Below, piece after piece: positions 16,756 through 25,280 of a stretch of DNA of 64,000 nucleotides (position 1 is the stretch's first letter; every line of letters starts with the position of its first letter). Made by a program: the position numbers and the translations under genes. Location of the stretch: positions 62,001 through 126,000 of the forward strand of contig JACQFL010000046.1 in NCBI GenBank assembly GCA_016200085.1. Direction: 5' to 3'. The notes beneath the pieces are model-generated. The model saw only the letters and a list, made by a program, of their open reading frames with translations, searched no databases and was not told the origin of the DNA. The DNA comes from Candidatus Rokuibacteriota bacterium (GTDB lineage Bacteria > Methylomirabilota > Methylomirabilia > Rokubacteriales > CSP1-6).

Positions 16756-17674
16756 GGCCGTCGGGCTCGTGGCGCTGGCCGCGCTGGTCGCGCTCCCGCC
16801 CCTGCTGCCGAAGTACTTCCTCGAGGTGCTCATCAGCGTGCTCTTCTACGCATACCTCGGCGAGTCGTGGAACGTCCTCGGCGGGTACGCCGGGCAGTTC
16901 TCGTTCGGGCACGCGGCGTTCTTCGGGATCGGCGCCTACACGTCGACGCTGCTCTTCCTGCGCCTCGCCGTCTCGCCGTGGATCGGGATGGTCGCGGGCG
17001 GGCTCCTCGCCGCGGGCTTCGGGCTCTTCGCCGGCTCCCTGTCGTTCCGCTACGGTCTGCGGGGACCGTACTTCTCGCTGGTCACGCTCGCCTTCGCCGA
17101 GATGCTGCGCGTGGTGGCCGTCAACACCAAGGCCGTCGGCTCCTCGCTGGGCCTGAGCATCGCGCCACGCTCGGCGCCCGCGCTCTTCCTCTTCGACGGC
17201 AAGCTGCCGTACTACTACGTGATCCTGGCCATGGCGCTGGGCGCGGTGCTGCTCACGCGCGCCATCGAGCGCTCCAAGCTCGGGTACGCGCTCCATGCCG
17301 TGCGGGAGAACGAGGACGCCGCGGAGGCGGCGGGGGTGGACACGCTGGCCATGAAGCTCCGCGCCATGGCGATCTCCTCGTTCCTGACGGCGCTGGGCGG
17401 GACGTTCTACGCGCAGTACTACGGGTACATCGACCCGAGCCTGACCTTCGGCCCGGCGGTGTCGATCCAGGGCCTGCTGCAGGCGATCGTGGGCGGCGCG
17501 GGCACGGTGCTCGGGCCCTTCGTCGGCTCCTTCGTGCTCACGCCCATCTCCGAGCTCTCCCGGGCGGCGCTGCGCGGCCGGGCGGGCGCCGACGTGATGC
17601 TCTATGGCCTGATCCTCGTCCTCGTCATCTCGTTCCTGCCGCACGGCCTCGTCGGCTGGTTCCGGCGGCGATGA
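16745..17674 (+). CDS. Branched-chain ABC transporter permease, LivM type
   Basis: A 309-residue LivM permease: SWNVLGGYAGQFSFGHAAFFG near residue 41 (18 residues of it conserved in the family), LRGPYFSLVTLAF, and the coupling segment HAVRENEDAAEAAGVD. GTG start overlapping livH; the stop overlaps the ATG of the first ATPase as ATGA. Confidence 0.9.
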   Translation: MAARAVGLVALAALVALPPLLPKYFLEVLISVLFYAYLGESWNVLGGYAGQFSFGHAAFFGIGAYTSTLLFLRLAVSPWIGMVAGGLLAAGFGLFAGSLSFRYGLRGPYFSLVTLAFAEMLRVVAVNTKAVGSSLGLSIAPRSAPALFLFDGKLPYYYVILAMALGAVLLTRAIERSKLGYALHAVRENEDAAEAAGVDTLAMKLRAMAISSFLTALGGTFYAQYYGYIDPSLTFGPAVSIQGLLQAIVGGAGTVLGPFVGSFVLTPISELSRAALRGRAGADVMLYGLILVLVISFLPHGLVGWFRRR

Positions 17675-18390
17675 GCGACCTGCTCCGGGTCCGGGGCCTC
17701 ACCAAGCGCTTCGGCGGCCTGGTCGCGGTCAATCGCCTGGACCTCGATGTCGGCGCGGGCGAGATCGTTGGGCTCATCGGTCCCAACGGCGCGGGCAAGA
17801 CGACCGCGTTCCACGTCATCTCGGGGTTCCACGTGCCCTCCGCGGGCGAGATCGTCTTCAAGGGCGCCTCCGTGGTGGGCCAGAAGCCGCACGCCATCTG
17901 CCGGCGCGGGCTCGCGCGCACGTTCCAGATCGTGCAGCCGTTCGCCGGGCTCACCGCGCTGGAAAACGTCATGATCGGCGCTTTCAATCGCACGGGCGAC
18001 GTCGCGGAGGGGCGCGCGCACGCGCGCGAGGTCCTGGACTTCGTAGGCCTGGGGTCCCATCGCGACGCGCCCGCCCGGACGCTGACCCTCGCGGACCGGA
18101 AGCGGCTGGAGATGGCGCGCGCCCTCGCCACCCAGCCGGAGCTGCTGCTCCTCGACGAGGTGATGTCCGGTCTCAACCCGACCGAGATCGACCAGATCGT
18201 CGGTCTGCTGCGGACGATCCACGCGCGCGGCGTGGCCATCCTGCTCATCGAGCACGTCATGCGCGCGGTCATGGCGCTCTCGCACCGCCTGGTGGTGCTC
18301 CATCACGGCGAGAAGATCGCGCAAGGGCCGCCGGGCGAGGTGGCGCGGGACCGTCGCGTCATCGACGCCTACCTCGGAGAGAGCGCGTGA
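17671..18390 (+). CDS. Branched-chain ABC transporter ATPase, LivG type
   Basis: A 239-residue ABC ATPase. Walker A is GPNGAGKT (about 35-42), Walker B LLLLDEVMSGLNP. The signature loop reads TLTLADRKRLEMARAL, a relaxed form of the LSxGxxR helix also common in LivG proteins. It overlaps livM and the second ATPase by 4 nt on each side. Confidence 0.9.
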   Translation: MSDLLRVRGLTKRFGGLVAVNRLDLDVGAGEIVGLIGPNGAGKTTAFHVISGFHVPSAGEIVFKGASVVGQKPHAICRRGLARTFQIVQPFAGLTALENVMIGAFNRTGDVAEGRAHAREVLDFVGLGSHRDAPARTLTLADRKRLEMARALATQPELLLLDEVMSGLNPTEIDQIVGLLRTIHARGVAILLIEHVMRAVMALSHRLVVLHHGEKIAQGPPGEVARDRRVIDAYLGESA

Positions 18391-19097
18391 GCCTGCTGTC
18401 GCTGCACGAGGTGGACGTGTCGTACGGGGATTTACCAGCGCTCCGCGGCGTGTCGCTGGAGGTCGAGGAGGGCGAGATCGTCTCCGTCGTCGGGGCCAAC
18501 GGGGCGGGCAAGACGACGATGCTGCGCACGATCTCCGGCCTGCTCCGGCCGCGGCGCGGCGAGGTGCGCTTCGCCGGCGAGCGGCTCGACGCGGCGGCGT
18601 GCCACGAGGTGGTGGCGCGCGGGGTGGTCCAGATCCCCGAGGGCCGCAAGATCTTCCCCAGCCTGACCGTACTCGAGAACCTCGAGCTGGGCTCCTACGT
18701 CAAGCGCGCGCGGGCGCGGAGGCGGGAGAGCCTCGAGGGCGTGCTTGCGCTCTTCCCCATCCTGGCCGAGCGGATCCGGCAGGCCGCGGGCACCCTCTCC
18801 GGGGGCCAGCAGCAGATGCTGGCCATCGGCCGCGCGCTCATGGCCCGGCCGCGCGTGCTCATGCTCGACGAGCCCTCGCTCGGGCTGGCGCCGCTGGTCG
18901 TCCGGGAGATCTTCCGCATCGTCGCCGAGATCAACCGGAGCGGCACCACGGTGCTGCTCGTGGAGCAGAATACCCGCCAGGCGCTGGCGCTCTCCCGCCG
19001 CGGCTACGTGCTCGAGAACGGGCGCGTGGTCCTGGTCGGCACGGGCGCCGAGCTGCTGGACAACGACCACGTCAAGCGTGCATACCTGGGGATGTGA
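18387..19097 (+). CDS. Branched-chain ABC transporter ATPase, LivF type
   Basis: A 236-residue ABC ATPase with Walker A GANGAGKT, the LivF-typical PEGRKIFPSLTVLENL, a canonical LSGGQQQMLAIGRAL signature and Walker B LMLDEPSLGLAP. Completes the importer started at 14597. Confidence 0.92.
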   Translation: MSLLSLHEVDVSYGDLPALRGVSLEVEEGEIVSVVGANGAGKTTMLRTISGLLRPRRGEVRFAGERLDAAACHEVVARGVVQIPEGRKIFPSLTVLENLELGSYVKRARARRRESLEGVLALFPILAERIRQAAGTLSGGQQQMLAIGRALMARPRVLMLDEPSLGLAPLVVREIFRIVAEINRSGTTVLLVEQNTRQALALSRRGYVLENGRVVLVGTGAELLDNDHVKRAYLGM

Positions 19098-19099
19098 CA

Positions 19100-19210
19100 A
19101 TGACCGACGACGATTTCGCGACGCGTCTCGAAGAGGCCCTGGCCGCCCTGGCCCTCTGGGAAGAGCCGGCGACGTTCGTGGCCGTGCTGGAGGAGGCTGC
19201 GGATGACTGA
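19100..19210 (+). CDS. 36-residue ORF linking the liv importer to the amidase
   Basis: A tiny acidic, helical ORF starting with ATG 2 nt after livF and ending 8 nt inside the amidase start. It could be a GatC-like helper peptide, since the other amidase at 23602 also has a small ORF overlapping its start, or merely a coupling ORF. There is no recognisable domain. Confidence 0.4.
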   Translation: MTDDDFATRLEEALAALALWEEPATFVAVLEEAADD

Positions 19211-20609
19211 GTGGACGGCGTGCGAGCTCGCGGCCGCCATCCGCGCCAGGCGTATCTCCTCGGCGGAAGCCACGCGCGGCTACCTCGATCGGATCGTGCG
19301 TCTGGACAGGACCCTGCGCGCGTTCATCACCGTGGACGGCGAGCGCGCGCTGGCGCACGCGAAGGCGCTCGACGCCGAGCTTGCGGCCGGGCGCTCCCGC
19401 GGGCCGCTCCACGGCGTGCCGCTGGCCTACAAGGATCTCTGCGCGATCCCCGGGCTGCCGTCCTCGTGCGGCACGCGCACGGGCGCGTACTTCGTCAGCG
19501 AGCATGCGTGCACCGGGGCCGCGCGGCTCGCGGCGGCCGGGGCAGTGACGCTCGGCACGCTGAACATGAGCGAGCTCGCCATGGGCCCCTTCGGCGACAA
19601 CGCTCATCACGGCGACGCCCAGAACCCCTGGCGCCCCGGCCACGTCTCCGGGGGCTCGAGCAGCGGCTCCGGCGTGGCCGTCGCGGCCGGGCTTGCCGCC
19701 GGGGCGCTCGGAACCGACACCGGCGGCTCGATCCGCCTGCCGGCGGCCTGCTGCGGGATCGTCGGGCTCAAGCCGACGTATGGACGGGTGAGCCGCGCGG
19801 GCGTGATGCCGCTGTCGTGGACGATGGACCACCTCGGCCCGATGGCGCGCACCGTGCGCGATGTCGCGCTGATGCTGGGGGTCATCGCCGGGCACGACCC
19901 GCTGGACGCGACGTCGAGCATGCGGCCCGTGGCCGATTACGAGGCCTCGCTGACGGGCTCCATCGCCGGGTTGCGCGTCGGCGTGCCCTCGAACTACTAC
20001 TTCGACGGCCTCCACGCGGACGTCGAGCGCGCCGCCCGCGAGGCGCTCACCACGCTGCAGGCCCTGGGCGCGAGGCTAGTCGATCTCGACCTGCCCGACC
20101 CGCGCCTGCTCTCGCAGGGCTGCAGCAATCCGATCGTGAGGAGCGAGGCCGCGGCCGCGCATGCCCGGCTGTTCCGCGAGCGGCCCGAAGAGGTCCAGCC
20201 GGCGGTGCTCGCCCGCGGCGTGGTCGGCTTCAACGTCAGCGCGGTCGAGTATCTCCAGGCGCTGCGGCTGCGCGCGCGACTGACGCGCGAGTTCATCGCC
20301 GCGGTGTTCCCGCACGTCGACGTGCTGGTCACGCCCGTGATCCCCGAGCCTGCGCCGGCGCTCGCCGACGTCAAGGCCGGCGGGGTGGAGGCCATCGTCG
20401 AGCGGATGGGCGCGTTCTCGCGGCTCACGCGCCCGATCAACGCGCTGGGGTTACCCGCGCTCGCGGTGCCGTGCGGGTTCTCGGCCGACGGCCGCCCGCT
20501 CGCCGTGCAGATCGTCGGCCGCCCGTTCGCCGAGGCGACCGTGCTCCGGGTCGGCGACGCCTATCAGCGCGTCACCGACTGGCACACGCGGCGGCCGCCG
20601 ATCGACTGA
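19203..20609 (+). CDS. Amidase (amidase-signature family)
   Basis: A 468-residue amidase-signature enzyme. The Ser-cisSer-Lys triad is complete: Lys77 (AYKDL), Ser152 (GGSSSGSG) and Ser176 (GTDTGGSIR). It hydrolyses carboxamides; related enzymes also include GatA, but there is no gatB/gatC here. Translation probably couples to the liv transcript, so the importer may bring in its substrate. Its last 159 bp are overlapped antisense by the long frame of the next gene. Confidence 0.87.
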   Translation: MTEWTACELAAAIRARRISSAEATRGYLDRIVRLDRTLRAFITVDGERALAHAKALDAELAAGRSRGPLHGVPLAYKDLCAIPGLPSSCGTRTGAYFVSEHACTGAARLAAAGAVTLGTLNMSELAMGPFGDNAHHGDAQNPWRPGHVSGGSSSGSGVAVAAGLAAGALGTDTGGSIRLPAACCGIVGLKPTYGRVSRAGVMPLSWTMDHLGPMARTVRDVALMLGVIAGHDPLDATSSMRPVADYEASLTGSIAGLRVGVPSNYYFDGLHADVERAAREALTTLQALGARLVDLDLPDPRLLSQGCSNPIVRSEAAAAHARLFRERPEEVQPAVLARGVVGFNVSAVEYLQALRLRARLTREFIAAVFPHVDVLVTPVIPEPAPALADVKAGGVEAIVERMGAFSRLTRPINALGLPALAVPCGFSADGRPLAVQIVGRPFAEATVLRVGDAYQRVTDWHTRRPPID

Positions 20610-22841
20610 GGTCACGGGTGAGCGTGCGGCGAGGCGCTCACCGTCCAGGCCTCGCGCCCGCGGCTGATAGTCGGGGTGGAACACGCGCCGAAGGAAGAAA
20701 TACTCGTTGAGCGGGTGGTCGTCGGTCAGGGTCGGGGCGTCGGGGGCCACGGCGACGATGGCGTTCGGATCGAGCTCGCCTCGGAGCACGGCCTCCAGCT
20801 GAGCCTCGGCCGTGCGCTGCGGTCCCCACTCCACGAGGTCCGCGGCGGCGGCGGCGGGCAGGCGCGCCGCCAGCTCGGCCGCCGTTCGGCGCGGCAAGGG
20901 GACGAGGCTCGCGATGAAGTGCACGCCGCCGCCGTCGGGCGTCACGAAGGTGCGCAGATAGGGGAATGCCTCGCGAATGGTCCGCGCGATCGAGGCCTGC
21001 GCGGTGAGGTGGCTCTCCGGCGCGTGGTAGGCCCGCGAGCCGGGGAGCCACTGCTGCACGACGCCGTCCGAGGCCAGGCGCGCCTTGACGACCTCGTAGA
21101 ACTCACGCGTGTAGAGGAGGCTCGCGCCGGCGCCGTCGACAGGCGGCGGGGGGTCGATGGTGATGAGGTCCCAGCGGGTTCGCGAGCGCTCGAGGAACCG
21201 CCGGCCGTCGTCGATGACCACGTGGGCGCGCGGCAAGCGCAGCAGCGCCGGACCATCGGGGTGGTAGTAGCCGAAGAACCTCGGCACGCTCGGCACGAGC
21301 TCGACGGCGGTGGCGTCGACGTCCCAGGCCAGCAGCGATCGGAACGTGGTTCCCATGCCGAAGCAGATGACGAGCCCCCGCTCGGGGCGCCGGGCCAGCG
21401 ACGCCAGCGGCAGGTGGGCCATGATCTTGAGGGTGGGCAGCAGGGTCGTCATGCCGACGCCGTTGACGAGCAGCTTCACGTGCGGACCCTCGCGGGTGGC
21501 GATCACCGTCGCGGTGTAGTCCCGGCGGATCTCGCGGTGTGCGAAGCGATCGGCGAAGTCGCGCGTCCCCAGGCCGAGGGCGGCGGAGGCGAGCAGCGCC
21601 GCCGTGAGCGCGGGACGCCAGCGGCGGGCGCCGCTGGCGACGACCGCCCACGCGCCCGCGACGAACAGGGACGCCGCCATGACGCCGAGCGTTCCGCGCT
21701 CGCCCACGGTCGGCAACAGCACGAACCCCGCGAGCAGGGGCCCGACGATGGCGCCGGTGACGTTCACCGCGTACGCGCTACCGGCCCGCCCCGGATCGCC
21801 GGCTGACCAGCGGTCGACGAGCATGGGCGTGACGTACCCGAGCGCCGCGCAGAACGGCACGATCCCGATCGTCAGCCGCACGACCCCCGTCGCGAAGTCG
21901 GGCTCGGCGCCGAGCCGTGGATCGGCCGCGGCGAGGGGCAGCAGCGCCAGGGGGCCGAGGGCAATCCAGAGGCCGGGCGCCGACTCGGGGAGCCTCGCGC
22001 GATAGACTCGCGAGCCGACGAACGTCGCCGACAGGTACAGCCCGAGGATGAGCGCGAAGGCATAGACGACGGCGTCGAGGTACGGCGTGAACTGGCGCAC
22101 CCACACGACCTCGGCGGCCATGCTCGCCAGTCCCGTCGTGAACAGCAGCACGAGCGTCGATGATCCGGCGGCCCGCGCTCGCGGGCGCGCCGCCACGGGC
22201 GCCTGCGCCTCGCTGGCCGGGCTCTGGCCGAGCACGAAGGCGGCGAAGGCCAGGAGGGCGTTGACGGACGCGGCGACGAGGAGCGTGCTCCGGAAGCCGA
22301 GCAGCTCGATCAGCACGAAGGCGGACGCCAGCGTGCCCACCGTGGCTCCGGCGACGTTGGCCATGTAGAGGTAGCTGAACGAGCGCTCGCGGTCCGTCGC
22401 CGCACCGAGGCTGGCCATCGCGAACGGAAACGTCGCGCCCATGCACGTGCAGAACGGCAGGAGCGCGAGCGTGACCAGCGATCCGGATGCGAGATAGTAC
22501 GCCGTCGAGCCCCACGCCATGCTGTCCGCGCCGCCGGCCAGCAGTCCGCGCGCCGCATCGAGCGCCCACGGGACCGTCAGCCCGGACGTGGCGACGACAA
22601 CCTCCGCCAGCGCGTAGAGTCGCAGCCCGCGTCGCGCATCGCGGACGGCGAACCCGGTGACGAGGCGGCCGCCGGCCCAGGCGCCGAGGGCGAACCCCGC
22701 CATGAACACCGACAGCACGATGGCGACGAGCAGCGTATTGACGCCGAAGGCGGCCATCGCCAGGCGCAGCCACACCACTTCGTAGACGAGCGCGGAGAAC
22801 CCCGACAGGAAGAAGAAGACGGCGAACCAGGCGCGGTTCAC
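20451..22841 (-). CDS. Spermidine synthase-like protein fused to an MFS-like membrane domain
   Basis: A 796-residue protein. Residues 1-430 form about 12 helices in two halves (FFLSGFSALVYEVVWLR; TTGLASMAAEVVWVRQF), the membrane module often fused to spermidine-synthase-like enzymes. Residues 450-690 are a Rossmann aminopropyl/methyltransferase-like domain (VICFGMGTTFRSLLAW; VVIDDGRRFLERS; WDLITIDPPPP). The putrescine-site residues are not canonical, so true spermidine synthesis is doubtful. After about residue 735 the frame continues as low-complexity Arg/Pro-rich sequence antisense to the amidase; the natural stop may have been lost, or a frameshift near 20640 would end the protein there. 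GTG start. Confidence 0.72.
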   Translation of the reverse strand: MNRAWFAVFFFLSGFSALVYEVVWLRLAMAAFGVNTLLVAIVLSVFMAGFALGAWAGGRLVTGFAVRDARRGLRLYALAEVVVATSGLTVPWALDAARGLLAGGADSMAWGSTAYYLASGSLVTLALLPFCTCMGATFPFAMASLGAATDRERSFSYLYMANVAGATVGTLASAFVLIELLGFRSTLLVAASVNALLAFAAFVLGQSPASEAQAPVAARPRARAAGSSTLVLLFTTGLASMAAEVVWVRQFTPYLDAVVYAFALILGLYLSATFVGSRVYRARLPESAPGLWIALGPLALLPLAAADPRLGAEPDFATGVVRLTIGIVPFCAALGYVTPMLVDRWSAGDPGRAGSAYAVNVTGAIVGPLLAGFVLLPTVGERGTLGVMAASLFVAGAWAVVASGARRWRPALTAALLASAALGLGTRDFADRFAHREIRRDYTATVIATREGPHVKLLVNGVGMTTLLPTLKIMAHLPLASLARRPERGLVICFGMGTTFRSLLAWDVDATAVELVPSVPRFFGYYHPDGPALLRLPRAHVVIDDGRRFLERSRTRWDLITIDPPPPVDGAGASLLYTREFYEVVKARLASDGVVQQWLPGSRAYHAPESHLTAQASIARTIREAFPYLRTFVTPDGGGVHFIASLVPLPRRTAAELAARLPAAAAADLVEWGPQRTAEAQLEAVLRGELDPNAIVAVAPDAPTLTDDHPLNEYFFLRRVFHPDYQPRARGLDGERLAARSPVTSVDRRPPRVPVGDALIGVADPEHGRLGERAADDLHGERAAVGREPARHRERG

Positions 22842-22943
22842 CGGAGCATCATGGCCCCGAGAGGTGAGGCGCGACGAGAAAAAAGGCGCGCGCGAGCGTG
22901 GAGAGACTGGCGCGAGCGCTCGCCGTCGCGTGAACCGACCACG

Positions 22944-23570
22944 TCACCAGCCGGTCGCCTGCCCCCAGCGGTCGAGATAGGCGACCTCGGCGAGCGGCTT
23001 GCGCGGGGCGCGGCCGAACTTGCCGAGGGGATAGCCGAGCGGAATCAGCGCCGCGGTCTCGACGTTGTCCGGGATGCCGAGCAGCGTCTTGATCTCACGA
23101 TCGCGGAAGCGGTGGATCGTGGTGAGCGTGGTGCCGAGCCCGAGCGCGCGCGCGGCGAGCAGGATGTTCTGCACGGCGGGGTAGATCGAGGCGCCCTGCG
23201 TGAGGCCCGCCGACATCCCCTCCGTCTCCAGGCACGCCAGGATGAGCACCGGCGCCTCCCCGATGTGGTCGGCGAGGTGGCGTGAGGAGGAGACGACCTT
23301 CGCCCGGTCGCTGTCCGCGGGCGCCTGGGAGGCGTCGCGGTAGTACGGGACCTTCAGGAGGTCGTTGTACCAGGCGTCGCGGTAGAGATCGCCGATCCGC
23401 CGGCGCAGCGTCGCATCCCGGATCACGAGGAAGCGCCAGCCCTGCCGGTTGCCGCCGCTCGGGGCGCACACGGCGGCCTCGAGGATCTGCCGGAGCACAT
23501 CGTCGGGGATCGGATCGGGATCGAGCCGGCGGATCGCGCGCTGGGTGTGGACGACCTCGAAGAATTCCAT
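22944..23570 (-). CDS. Nitroreductase-family protein
   Basis: A 208-residue FMN-dependent nitroreductase-fold protein: MEFFEVVHTQRAIRRLDPDP with the conserved Arg pair at the N-terminus, APSGGNRQGWRFLVIRD (FMN site), GASIYPAVQNILLAARALGLG and PLGYPLGKFG. Uses NAD(P)H to reduce nitro, quinone or other electron-poor groups; the substrate is unknown. GAGGAG lies just upstream of the ATG. It is followed on the same strand, after a gap of about 100 nt without features, by the membrane protein gene. Confidence 0.85.
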   Translation of the reverse strand: MEFFEVVHTQRAIRRLDPDPIPDDVLRQILEAAVCAPSGGNRQGWRFLVIRDATLRRRIGDLYRDAWYNDLLKVPYYRDASQAPADSDRAKVVSSSRHLADHIGEAPVLILACLETEGMSAGLTQGASIYPAVQNILLAARALGLGTTLTTIHRFRDREIKTLLGIPDNVETAALIPLGYPLGKFGRAPRKPLAEVAYLDRWGQATGW

Positions 23571-23601
23571 TCAGGGCTCCTCGCGGAGGACGGGGGTCAA
23601 G

Positions 23602-25017
23602 TCACAGTAACGGCGGACGTTTCTCGTGCCAGGGCGTGGCCTGCTCGTAGGCGTGCGCCGCGCGCAGCACGACCGCTTCTCCGAAGGGCCGGCCGGCCAG
23701 CTGTAACCCGATCGGCAGTCCGGCGCGCGAGAAGCCGCAGGGCAGGGAGATCGCCGGATTGCCGGTGAGGCTGTAGGGTGTGGTGTACGAGCGGCGCGCG
23801 AAGAAGCGCCGCGCGGCCTCGTCCTTGCTCGTGACGGGCGCCTGGCCCTGGGCGATCGGCGGCGCGGGGCGGGGCGAGGTCGGCGAGACGAGCAGGTCGA
23901 CGCGGCGCAGGGCGCCGAGGACCTGGTCGCGGATCAGCGCGCGCGCGCGCTCGGCCTGCTGCTGCAGGGCGGCGGGGATCAACGCGGCGGTCATCAGGCG
24001 CCGCCGCGTGCCGGCGTCGTAGGCCCCGGGCCGCTCGCGCAGCCACGTCAGATGGATGCCCGCGCCGGCCGAGTCCGCGAGCGCCATGAAGACCGCGCCG
24101 GCGAGCGGGAGCAGCGGCAGCGACACCTCTTCGACCGTTGCGCCCAGCCCCTCGAGCACGCGGGCGGCGGCGACCACGGCGTCCCGGACTTCCAGATCGG
24201 TGTCCGCTCCGTGCGTCAGCTCGTTCACGAGACCCAGTCTGAGGCCGCGAGCGCCATCGCGCAGCGCGGCGAGATAGTCGTCGACGGGCCGCGTGGCAGT
24301 CAGCGCATCGCGATCGTCGCGGCCGGCGATCAGCGAGAGCAGGAGCGCCGTGTCCTCGACGGTGCGTGTGATGGGGCCGGGCGTGTCCATCGACCACGCG
24401 AGCGGAAAGCAGCCGTGACGCGACACGCGCCGGGCCGTCGGGCGCAGCCCCACCACGCCGCAGTACGACGCGGGGCTGCGCACGGAGCCGCCGGTGTCCT
24501 CGCCCAGGGTGACGGCCGCGAGCGCGGCGGCGGCGGCGATGCCGGAGCCCGACGACGAGCCGCCGGGATCGCGCTCGCGGTCCCACGGGTTGCGCGGCTG
24601 GCCGAACGGGAAATCCAGGGTGCCGCCCAGCGCGAACTCGGTGAGGTTGAGCTTGCCGAGCAGGACGGCGCCCGCGGCCTTCAGGCGCGCGACCACCGTC
24701 GCGTCCCCGGTGGGGACATGATCGGCGAAGAGCCGCGAGCCCATGGTCGTCCGGAGGCCGGCGGTGTCGAACTGGTCCTTCACCGCGAAGGGCACGCCGA
24801 GGAGCGGCTTCGCTTGGCCCGCCATGACGGCGCGCTCCGCCTCGCCCGCCGCGGCCAGCGCCGCCTCCGCGCTCACGGTGATGAAGGCGCGGAGCGTCTG
24901 GTCGTGGCGCTCGATCCGCGCCAGGCACGCGCGGGTCAGCTCGACGGGCGAGACCTCCTTGCGCCGGATGCGGGCCGCGAGCGCGACGCCACTCTCGTAG
25001 AGGAGATCGCCGGTCAC
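23602..25017 (-). CDS. Amidase (amidase-signature family)
   Basis: A 471-residue amidase-signature enzyme with the full triad: Lys80 (AVKDQ), Ser154 (GGSSSGSG) and Ser178 (GEDTGGSVR). The GTG start overlaps the stop of the GatC-like small gene (GTGA), an arrangement that recalls GatCA, but no GatB is present, so it is more likely a catabolic amidase with a small partner. It is distinct in sequence from the amidases at 19203 and 43263. Confidence 0.87.
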   Translation of the reverse strand: MTGDLLYESGVALAARIRRKEVSPVELTRACLARIERHDQTLRAFITVSAEAALAAAGEAERAVMAGQAKPLLGVPFAVKDQFDTAGLRTTMGSRLFADHVPTGDATVVARLKAAGAVLLGKLNLTEFALGGTLDFPFGQPRNPWDRERDPGGSSSGSGIAAAAALAAVTLGEDTGGSVRSPASYCGVVGLRPTARRVSRHGCFPLAWSMDTPGPITRTVEDTALLLSLIAGRDDRDALTATRPVDDYLAALRDGARGLRLGLVNELTHGADTDLEVRDAVVAAARVLEGLGATVEEVSLPLLPLAGAVFMALADSAGAGIHLTWLRERPGAYDAGTRRRLMTAALIPAALQQQAERARALIRDQVLGALRRVDLLVSPTSPRPAPPIAQGQAPVTSKDEAARRFFARRSYTTPYSLTGNPAISLPCGFSRAGLPIGLQLAGRPFGEAVVLRAAHAYEQATPWHEKRPPLL

Positions 25018-25193
25018 GGCTCGAAGGAGAATGGCGCGGGATCGACGCCCTCGAGGGGCAGCGCGCCCAGCGGCGCCAGGGCCGTGAAGAACGCGTTGAG
25101 ACGGTGGGTCACCTCGCCGAGATCCTCGCCGTCGAGCGCGAGGCCCAGGCTCCGCGCCAGCGCGCGGACGTCATCGCGGGTGAGATCGGCCAT
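25014..25193 (-). CDS. GatC-like small amidase partner
   Basis: A 59-residue ORF (MADLTRDDVRALARSLG at the start, then an amphipathic helix and a Pro-rich tail LPLEGVDPAPFSFEP). The shape, helix then extended 'leash', matches GatC proteins that wrap around GatA. It overlaps the amidase start by 3 nt. A -10-like TAGAAT (minus strand) lies 9 nt before the ATG. Confidence 0.65.
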   Translation of the reverse strand: MADLTRDDVRALARSLGLALDGEDLGEVTHRLNAFFTALAPLGALPLEGVDPAPFSFEP

Positions 25194-25208
25194 GGCGCCG
25201 ACATTCTA

Positions 25209-25244
25209 TGCCAGGTCGGGTGCCAGGTCGGGTGCCAGGTCGGG
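25209..25244. repeat. Three perfect 12-bp tandem repeats
   Basis: TGCCAGGTCGGG is repeated three times without spacers in the space between the divergent GatC-like gene and the hydantoinase. The last copy abuts the -35 box of the hydantoinase promoter, so a regulator or slipped-strand variation could affect expression. Too short and unspaced to be CRISPR. Confidence 0.75.
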
Positions 25245-25273
25245 TTGACCGCCTCCCGGCGTCGGCGTAGGCT
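25245..25273 (+). promoter_or_regulatory. Sigma70-type promoter of the hydantoinase gene
   Basis: TTGACC, 17-nt spacer, TAGGCT; the -10 ends 7 nt before the ATG at 25281, so the predicted mRNA starts at the start codon. Confidence 0.65.
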
Positions 25274-25280
25274 CGCCGCC

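Noticed and set aside
25209-25244. Possible CRISPR array
   Set aside because: Only three 12-bp units without spacers and no cas genes.
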